Below are positions 56,115-64,000 of a stretch of 64,000 nucleotides of DNA, one piece after another (positions within the stretch are counted from its first letter, which is position 1; each line of letters starts with the position of its first letter). Both the position numbers and the translations under genes were made by a program. Source of the DNA: Cocos nucifera (lineage: Eukaryota > Streptophyta > Magnoliopsida > Arecales > Arecaceae); contig QRFJ01000367.1 of the NCBI GenBank assembly GCA_006176705.1, forward strand, positions 154,869-218,868. Reading direction: 5' to 3'. Below the pieces are notes generated by a model, which saw only the letters and a list, made by a program, of their open reading frames with translations, did no database searches and was not told the DNA's origin.

Positions 56115-57040
56115 TAAAATTTTGGTCAACTTATTTGAGATGAAAATTTTTCATCATAAATAATCAATTATTTATAATAAAAAATAAATTTACATCATAA
56201 ATAATTGATTATTTATGATAAAATTTTTCATCATAAATAATTTATTTTTTTAATTTTTAAAATGATTTATTTATGGAAGATTATTTATGATGAAAATTTT
56301 TCATTATAAATAATCTACCTCTTTTAATTTTTTTAAATGATTTATTTATAAAAGATTATTTATGATGAAAATTTTTCATCATAAATAATCTATATTTATG
56401 ATGAAATTTTTTTATCATAAATAATCTATATTTACGATGGATATGGTTTTGCATTGTAAATAACCAATTATTTATGATAAAAATTTTTCACTGCAAATAA
56501 TCTATCTTTTTATTTTTTTTTAAAATAATTTATTTATGGCATAATATTTGTGATGAAAATTTTTATTGTAATAATCGTGTATTTACGACGTATAAAATTT
56601 TATGTCATAAATAATCCATTATTTATAATAAAAAATTTTCATCACAAATAAAGTACCTTTTTTATTTTTTTAAAGAATTTATTTATGTTAGATTATTTAC
56701 AATGAAAATAGTCTACCATAAATAATATATTATTTATGATGCCAAAGTTAGTTACATCATAGATAATTGATTATTTACGATGTAAAATTTCTATCGTAAA
56801 AAATTAGCCTTTTCTTAAATTTTTAAATGAGTTATTAATGGTTGATTATTTACGACGAAAATTTTAGATCATAAATAAGCGATTATTTATGACGTAACTA
56901 TCTTTTCCTTCATTAATAATTTTTTATTCATAATGAAAATTTTTTTTATCGTAAATAAAAATTATTAGCGATGAAACTTTTTTCATCGCTAATACTGCTA
57001 TTTGCGATGAAATTTTTTCATCACAAATAATTACATCGCA
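56115..57040. repeat. Right subterminal repeats of element G, outer part
   Basis: Dense inverted copies of ATTATTTATGATGAAAAT and TTTTCATCATAAATAAT running to the element end. Confidence 0.82.
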
Positions 57041-57100
57041 AAAGATTAGATTTCTTGTAGTATTCCTTCGTTCGATCAGAATCAAAAGATTAGACTCAGA

Positions 57101-57114
57101 AGTTAGGAGGCAAG
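57101..57114 (+). other. Polypurine tract of element D
   Basis: AGTTAGGAGGCAAG immediately before the 3' LTR. Confidence 0.7.
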
Positions 57115-57978
57115 TGTTGGGATAGATCCGTGTCGCATAGCTGACAATCTTTCTTCCTCATCACCAGATCGACTAAGTTCCTGTCGATTGTCCTTCCCTC
57201 GATTACATTCCGAATAAGTTGCCAAAATCCAGCCAACTCAAAAGGAAGATTCTTAATCGACAATCAGCCAACAAAATCTGAGAAGGTTTCGTCAATTATT
57301 CTAGATGGACTTTCATCGAGTGAATATCAATCTGCATGGCTAAAGTCAATGTTTAACCGACTTAGTTTGTTTTCTTAAAGATATTCATCATTCGGCAGAA
57401 TTACTCCCTGCACTACCTGGTGTTCAATCGACTAAGCACTAGGGTCCCTACCGACTAAATTCCAATCAAGTCGGTATCTAGCTGAATTGATTAGGCTTCT
57501 TGGAGATATTGGGTGCCTAACCAACTACTCCCTCGAACTCTTACCGACTAGCAGAATCGATGATGGTTATCCAATAGGAGAGAATTAATCACTCTTAAAT
57601 GTGGTGCACAACAATCGCCCACGAGCGGCCCATTACTCCATATTAATGGCGATTAATGAGATAACCATCCACTAAATGCCATAACACCTACGTTCCAAAT
57701 ATTTAGGGATAAAAGTTATACAATAATGGCATTCTTTATCCTATAAATATCGATAAGCTAAGGAAGACCTAGTAAGCTTTCTGATTACAAGCTCTAGCTC
57801 TTATCTTTATTCTTTCTCTTGAACTGTTCTCTTTCTCCGACTGACTTGATCATTGGAGGATTTTCTGCTGGACAACTTCTGGCAAGTGGACTTTTCTTTG
57901 CAGATTTTTTCGCCATTCTCTATATGGGCATACTCCTCAGTCCCAGGCCGACTACTCTACTCGAAGAAGACCGCAACA
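57115..57978 (+). repeat. 3' LTR of element D
   Basis: Starts TGTTGGGATAGATCC and ends CCGCAACA. It pairs with 22943-23804, 35 kb upstream. TATAAATA at 57742. Confidence 0.9.
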
Positions 57979-57983
57979 CCCAC

Positions 57984-60850
57984 CACATCATTTCTCATAA
58001 TTTTTCATTTATTTTCAACCATCGGAGGCCTCACAAAATCTTCTCCCTTGATCTTCCTTACCCATCGCCACTGCTAACACCAAGTCTTTGACCGAAGGCC
58101 CCTTAGGTGGCACCCCCTCCCTCTGTAGTTATACTTTTGCTAGCAAAGCAGATAATCACCCTCATCCACTCCCTTGGTATCGAGAATGCCTATCCAATTT
58201 GCCATGACAAGTTCCTCCAAGAGTTCAACTTCCTGGGCCGTAACCTTAACTATGATACTCGGGCTCGGACCAGTGATCCAAGCCATTGTCCTAAAGCGGT
58301 AAGAGATGCATGTCACTATCGCCCATGTCCACACTATTGAAAGAAAAGAAAAGAAATAATAATAATAATAAAATGAGCATGCCTTCTTATCATATGTCAT
58401 CCAAAACGTGGCCTCTCATTTTCTCTCTCTTCTTCTATTATCCTAATTTCTCTCCATTTTCTCTCCCATGGGTATCTCTTTGTCACGCTCTTTCTCTCTC
58501 CTATAGGTTCTCACACTTCTAAATAATCTCTCTCATTCTCATATGCACCAACACTCTATTTTCCTCTTACATTTCTCTATCCTTTTCCTCTCTAGGCTAG
58601 CCTTAGAGAGGCAATGCCGCCTCCTTCTCCCATCTTGTAATAAGAAATAAAATAAGGTTGGTATCCATTTTTCTATAAAAAATTAGAAATTGATCATATC
58701 TTTAAGAATTTTAAAAATTATTTAGAAATATTAGCTTATCACCATGCAAACCTATGTGCATGGATGGTTCTAGATTGTTAGATTTCGAAGCATCAGTATT
58801 ATCAGATTAAACTTATCTTGATTATTATCATTTACAAGTGATTTAATACTTCTTAATATATTTTTAAAATAATCTAATAAATTATGCATATGTCTGATTA
58901 AGTGGTCAAGCATGTTAGTTTTATTTCTTGTATGAGAATTAAAAATATATTTTGATACTTCTATAAATTAATTAATTTAAAATATAATCTATTTCAAATA
59001 ATGGTTTAAAAAATGTGACTGGATAACTTGTGAAATCACATTCATACATATTCCACATGGCTATGATCCATTCTGGCTCTATCGGTGAGGATTATATATT
59101 AGACCTATTGATTTACAATCTGAGAAATTAATTTCTATACCATACCATAGGTGATTAGAATAGTGGTTTTTGGGCATCGTTATCTATTATTTCACCCATG
59201 CCATTAGATTACATGGTCATTGAAGGAAATCGAGCAAGATTTTTAGCATGCATTTTCAAAATATTTTTAAAATTAAAGTAGTGAAAACTAAAATTAATCA
59301 AATATTAATCTACTGCATATATTGATCTAATCAATTTAAATCCTACTCAGGAACTAGATATGCTAATATATAATTTAAAATTTAAATATGATCGATCAGT
59401 AAATCGAATCTACTGATCGATAGGAGTTTAGAACTCGATATCTTTTCGTGGGTAGCTGATCACCGTAATCTGAATCCATCAGATGATGCTTTAGTGTTGC
59501 ACCATATCCGCATACATATCCAACCTCTATGGTTGGTCCACATGGAGCTCCTGATCTCGATCAATCCCACTAGAGTGCTAGCTCTTTGCCGAGGCCTTGA
59601 ATGGCTAATCGCGATCAATCCAATTGATTGTCTTCTTTCTAATCTCTTAGATATTCTAAAAAATTAAAATATGTGCTTCAGAGGATGATGAAGTGGTGTT
59701 TCAAATTTGATGGCGATCCGATGCTCACAACACTCGATCTCTCCACCCGAACCTAGGGTCCCAACCCTAGGGTTTCACTCGGCCCAAAAACCCTGATGCA
59801 TAGAAAATCCTCTCATGCCCTCTTTGTGTGGAGTTTTTTCATGAAACAAGTTTTTATTGAAAAATAACTTTCGAATCTATAAACCCTATTTAGATCATAT
59901 CTAAAAATTGGATATCCTCAGATATGAAAATCAGAAGTGAATAGAGGCATGAAGGAAAAATAAAGTGTTATAGGATTTTGCTCACCTTCACTCTAGGATT
60001 TTTTTTTGCCCAAAACCAATGCCCAATCACTTTCAAATTTTTACCACCGAAAGGTATACCCTTGGGCTTCATGCACAAAAATTCTCATAATTTATAGCAT
60101 GAAAAATAAGTAGAAATTCCATGTAGAGTGGATAGGTTAAGATTGGTTGAACTAGTTTCAACCAACTTCTAGTATTTAAATTCAAATAGGGTCTTATCCT
60201 TTTCAAACGCCTCATCCAAGAGGGTGACGAGCAGAAGGACTCTCCTTCTGCTCACCCTCAATCAGAAATTGCCAAAAAAATATGTGACAAAAGATAGGTA
60301 GGCGTGGAGAATAGATAAGAAAGAGATTAGGTTTTTCAAATTTCAAACCAACCAAGTTGAATTCAAAATTCAACTTAGTTTGAACTGGTCCAACCCTTGA
60401 ACAAAGTCAAAGGCAGAAGAGAGGAAGGGTGCACATTCATTTATGCATGAGAAATCTCATGCAAAAATTAGAGGAGGGCGTGGGTCAAGGTGGAAAAGTC
60501 AAATATGGAGGGCGCCAGGAAGAATTTAAATTCAAATCTCATTTGAGTTGGTCCTAATTGGTTTCAACCAAACCAATTAATTCAAACTAATTAGACTATG
60601 TTTAACCCAACCAAATTAGCTTAATTTAAAATAATAGAATTCTAATCAAATTAAAAATTAATTAGGTCTAGGTCCTGATCAAATTAGGATTGAATCTCTC
60701 TTAACGATTAGGCCATCTCATAACTTGATCGGATTAAATCCAATCGAATCAAATTTAATTGGACTTGATTAAATCCTCATCACTTAATTAAATTAAGCTA
60801 ATCAGTAATCAAATTACTAATTAATCCTTCAAAAATATTAGAGTTCCAAT
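57984..60850. other. Non-coding flank right of element D
   Basis: No gene supported. A short plus-strand frame at 58107-58340 and the opposite minus-strand frame are somewhat gene-like but unrecognised. From 58620 the sequence is AT-rich, with AACCCTAGGGT-type motifs near 59750 and A/T repeats near 60560-60830. It may be an old non-coding retrotransposon, but I cannot define LTRs or duplications. Confidence 0.4.
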
Positions 60851-60859
60851 CGGATGGGT

Positions 60860-61210
60860 TACCGGACATCAGAGTCCCATCAATATGAAACTCTTGAAGA
60901 GTCCCAAACCAGTGGGACTCTTAAATCTAGTATCCCAAACGAATCGAACTTGCGATCATAGAGTCTTAGACTAGTGAAACTCTTGATCAGAGAGTTTTAA
61001 ATGAGTAGGACTCAGAGTCTCAATTCACTAGGACTCTTGGTCACAGTGTCCCAATCCAGTAGGACTCTTGATCTTAAAGTCTCAGGTCATCAGGACTCTC
61101 GATCGGAGAGTTTTGGATATGAAAAACTTAGAGTCCTAGTCCAGTGGAACTTTTGGTCATAGAGTTTCAGTCCAGTGAAACTCTTAACTATAGAGTCTTA
61201 GATCATCGTG
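60860..61210. repeat. Tandem array of hairpin-forming units
   Basis: About eleven degenerate units of roughly 30-33 bp of the type AGAGTCCCAATCCAGTAGGA followed by CTCTTGATC. In most units GAGTCCCA and TGGGACTC-like halves are inverted copies around a CCAGT centre, so each unit could fold into a small hairpin. No coding is apparent. Confidence 0.8.
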
Positions 61211-64000
61211 ATTCAATATCAGCCATCAGATCAAATAGAAACTTCTATTATGTGTGATCCCATTGGTTCGAATCCTAAGTCGATAGCATAAAAACTAATT
61301 TTCTGTATCAATTGATGTGACCATCTAGTAATGATATTCGACGTTCAAATAGGTCGAATAATTATAAGATAACATCGACGAACTTGTGACATGTGGTTAT
61401 CGTATAATTCATCCCCTTGACCTCAATGCTCAAAGAATGATCTAAGGTTTACTATCAATCCTAAAATTCATTTACATTATATTTCAAAACTCAGTGTCCA
61501 TCACATGGACCATCCCGATCGAGGATTTGCTAAATTGAAATATAGTGATGCACTTGCTCCAACACTTGGAGGGGTCAATCCTATCTTGACATACATACCG
61601 ACTTTATAAGTACTTGACTGTACCTAGTAGCCTTCTATCATTGAATTAAAAATTCAGATAGTCCGGTATCTAAGTGCAGTGAGTTGCTTGCAGGTCACCG
61701 TGGTGATCTCAAGTCTAAGGGATACTTATACCCATATCCTTCGCAAGCAACTTTTGACAGTAGAGAGTTCTGCAGTTGGATCACATTCAGTGAAATGTAC
61801 TCTTATACTTTATCCACATATCATAACAGTATCTTCATACTTCTTGGTTAAGAGAACAACCAACACTTATGGCACACAATGATCTACACTTGATACGTTG
61901 TTGTCCTGGGTAACAATGAATCATTTGATCGCAAACACATTTTGAGGACTAAATAATAAATCCTCCTTTATCGAGTCTAAATAGTCCTAAGAATTTCATC
62001 ACAGAAGAGTTCATTACAGAAAGATGCATAAAATAATAAAAAAACTAAAATAATAATTTTATTTATTAATAATTTAAGTATAATTATATTTAGCTCAACC
62101 ATCTACAACCTAGATGATTGGCTTTAGGATACAATTTCACAGTCATAACCAAATATTGGAGCTAGCATTATTTTGTGGAAAGCATGCTTTAAAAATTAAA
62201 AGAAATATTATTCTCTGATAGTTGTTATTATTAAATTTTGCTTAGTTAATTATATCTATTTTGTTTTATTGTAAATCAATATGCTTTCATCCACCTTGAA
62301 GGATTTTGTTACTTACTAGGCTAGTGTGTAGTTTGTTCCTTCTCTATTTTTTATATTTTGGACTTAGGGGAGCACTTTAGTTTGTCTAAAGCATTTAATT
62401 TACAAGAATTAATTAAGGTTATCTTGTGATTAATCTAAATTTATTATGAAATTGAATTATTTTTTCAATTTATTATGAAATTGAATTAATTAAGGCTATC
62501 TTAATTAAGGTTATCTTGTGCCCGTTACATACTCAATTTGGGGCATGACGCTAATCCTAGCTCTCTTCACTTATTTTCCTTCCAATCCTTCAACCCCTTC
62601 TTCCTTTCTCCCTCCACCTGCCCTTCTTCTTCATTTCCTCCTCTCTCTTTGCCAACTTCAACCTCCTAACTCCAGCAATTTGTATACCTTTTCAGCCCCA
62701 ACTCCTTTCATTTTGCCATCCTTGGTAGGTGTGGTGGCTCGAAGCCCTTTCAGAACCACATTTAGCAACTTCTTTCTAGCGACACCAACATCCAAGTCAT
62801 CCTTAAGGGTAACCTCAACTTTGACGGTGTCTTGGAAGACTACTTCATCGATCCCCACCTCGAGCAACTATCCAAAAGCTTGCTGAGAAGCGCTATGGCA
62901 CCTTATTGGCAGCCAAGTCTACTAGCACCTCTCTAACAAACATCAAGATCACTTAGGAGCTTGTTTGACCAATTTGTCCAGCTCTTCCAAGTTTGACTAA
63001 ATTTTGACTAATTTTAAGATATCATTTGAACTAGAATGCATCGATGATTTGTTCTTTGTCAAACTAGTTGAACTGGCCAATCCAAACCAATTTTAAAAAT
63101 ATTGCTTCAATCATATGGAAGTGGATAGTGTGATTTCCATCCAAGAATGATGGAGGGAAGGCCCACTTGGATTCTATATTCAGGTTAGCTAGGAAACTAT
63201 TTATGTGAGAACCGATTCGATTGGGCATATTTTGAATCAAAGTCGGCAGCCCTAGCTGACTTCAACTAAAAAAAAAGAAATTAAAATAGGGGATATATGA
63301 TCCCTTGACAGAACACCTTCGCTATGGATGAGGCCACACAATAGTGACTATTGCGGGCATCGCGGGCCGATGCAAATGGTCGGTGACCATTTGGGGCTAC
63401 CACAATTGTCGAACGGGCGACCAGCCTTATCCCTTCAAAATCCTTTCACTTTAAACCCCACCCCTCTCTCTCATCAATCCATCCATCAAAGCCCTATACC
63501 TCTCTTCGCTTCTTCCTCATTTTTGGCGACCACTGTGCCGTATCTTGCAAATGCCCTCACCGCCCTTTAAAACCCAATTTTCTTCCCTTAAACCAAGTTT
63601 TGCCCTATTTTTCCTTATTTCGGGGGTTGCCACTATGAATCTATTGGATTTTGCCATCGCCAGCCATGATCGGCCGCCACTGCCTCCACCTCCGACGAAC
63701 CCCCCTCCTCTCCTTGTTTCTTTCTTGGTCGACATGGCTGCCACCAAGGCAGTTAGGGTGGTGCCCCTTTCCTCTTGCCTTCCAACTTCCCATTAGACCA
63801 CCACCCCAACCTACGGCCACAGCTACGTAGGCCATGCCACCATCGAACCCCAGGTTTTTTCCTTCCCTTCTCTCCATCTTGCTTTTAGATGGATCAAACC
63901 CTATCAAAACCCTTATTTTGACCTTGGAAAAAGAGAAGAAAAAGAAGAAGAAGAGGAAGAAAGAGAGAAAAAGAGAGAAAAGAACCCATTGGCCTTTGAT
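61211..64000. other. Non-coding right end of window
   Basis: No supported gene. A short duplicated block, TTTATTATGAAATTGAATTA, occurs at about 62439 and 62468. The stretch 62690-62890 and the C-rich stretch 63400-63860 are less AT-rich and have open frames, but without recognisable protein features. The window ends in an A/G-rich run (63930-63980). Confidence 0.4.

Larger units (their letters stand above)
45064..57062 (-). mobile_element. Element G: CACTA (En/Spm-like) transposon with decayed transposon protein genes
   Basis: 12.0 kb with left terminus CACTATAACAAAACTAAT and right terminus the complement of TACTACAAGAAATCTAAT, so one CACTA end carries a C-to-T change. The termini share about 27 bp of imperfect inverted repeat. 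Flanks read TCC (45061-45063) and TTC (57063-57065), a 3-bp duplication with one mismatch. Subterminal arrays repeat TTTTCATCATAAATAAT and its complement. Its protein relics are on the minus strand. It contains the foldback element, which in turn contains element C. Confidence 0.82.
22943..57978 (+). mobile_element. Element D: Tat-like Ty3/gypsy retrotransposon expanded by nested insertions
   Basis: Two homologous LTRs 35 kb apart enclose gag, protease, RT, RNase H, a second RNase H, integrase and an antisense ORF. Flanks read TCCAC (22938-22942) and CCCAC (57979-57983), a 5-bp duplication with one mismatch. Removing CACTA elements E and G with their duplications leaves about 10.6 kb, a normal length for this lineage. 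Coding regions carry many stops and frameshifts, and the LTRs differ at many sites by eye, so the element is old and inactive. It is a separate family from A, B and C, with unrelated LTRs. Confidence 0.9.

Noticed and set aside
22943..57978. Reading the D, A, B or C elements as integrated pararetroviruses
   Set aside because: Domain order is Ty3/gypsy with integrase, paired LTRs and target duplications. I see no movement protein or envelope-like gene.
62518..62886. 122-codon plus-strand ORF near the right end
   Set aside because: Ser/Pro/Leu-rich, no recognisable domain, and the opposite strand is equally open; not enough to call a gene.

Overview
This is plant nuclear DNA, dominated by nested transposable elements. 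Gene density, TE families (Tat-like Ty3/gypsy with two RNase H domains, CACTA/En-Spm) and the single-exon AAA ATPase suggest a large-genome monocot. A palm-like genome is my weak guess; nothing in the window fixes the species. I see only one convincing host gene, no tRNA or rRNA gene, and no CRISPR array.

Layout. 1-3716: AT-rich DNA without a supported gene. 3717-9995: element A, an old non-autonomous Ty3/gypsy copy with two LTRs and a gag relic but no pol. 9996-10989: LINE relic on the minus strand. 10995-20298: element B, a young Ty3/gypsy element of the same family with gag, PR, RT, RNase H, a second (archaeal-type) RNase H and integrase, flanked by a perfect ATAAA duplication. 21053-22462: BCS1-type AAA ATPase gene, whose upstream in-frame ATG is followed by a TAG six codons later. 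22943-57978: element D, one Tat-like element of about 10.6 kb expanded to 35 kb by nested insertions. 57979-64000: AT-rich non-coding DNA with a hairpin-forming tandem array and no supported gene.

Nesting inside D. CACTA element E (27822-40275, duplication AAT) splits D's second RNase H domain. E contains CACTA element F (29224-34645, duplication TAA), which carries what look like captured exons of an E2F-type transcription factor and a PsbQ-like chloroplast protein. CACTA element G (45064-57062) sits in D's 3' region and carries relics of En/Spm proteins on the minus strand. G contains a foldback (palindromic) element, and element C (50974-55407), a pol-less relative of A and B, is inserted in that foldback's loop. 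A shorter foldback copy in E preserves the empty site. D also has a decayed antisense ORF (42374-44471, minus) with its own minus-strand TATA box.

How the parts fit. A and C share the same pol deletion junction (gag/PR linker joined to the integrase tail), so they look like one non-autonomous lineage that could have been mobilised by B-like autonomous relatives, as described for the rice Dasheng/RIRE2 pair. The relative order of events is D first, then E and G, then F in E and C in G; B is the youngest by LTR similarity. Coordinates of LTRs and CACTA ends come from paired termini plus target-site duplications read by eye. Family names are from motif recognition, not from database searches.
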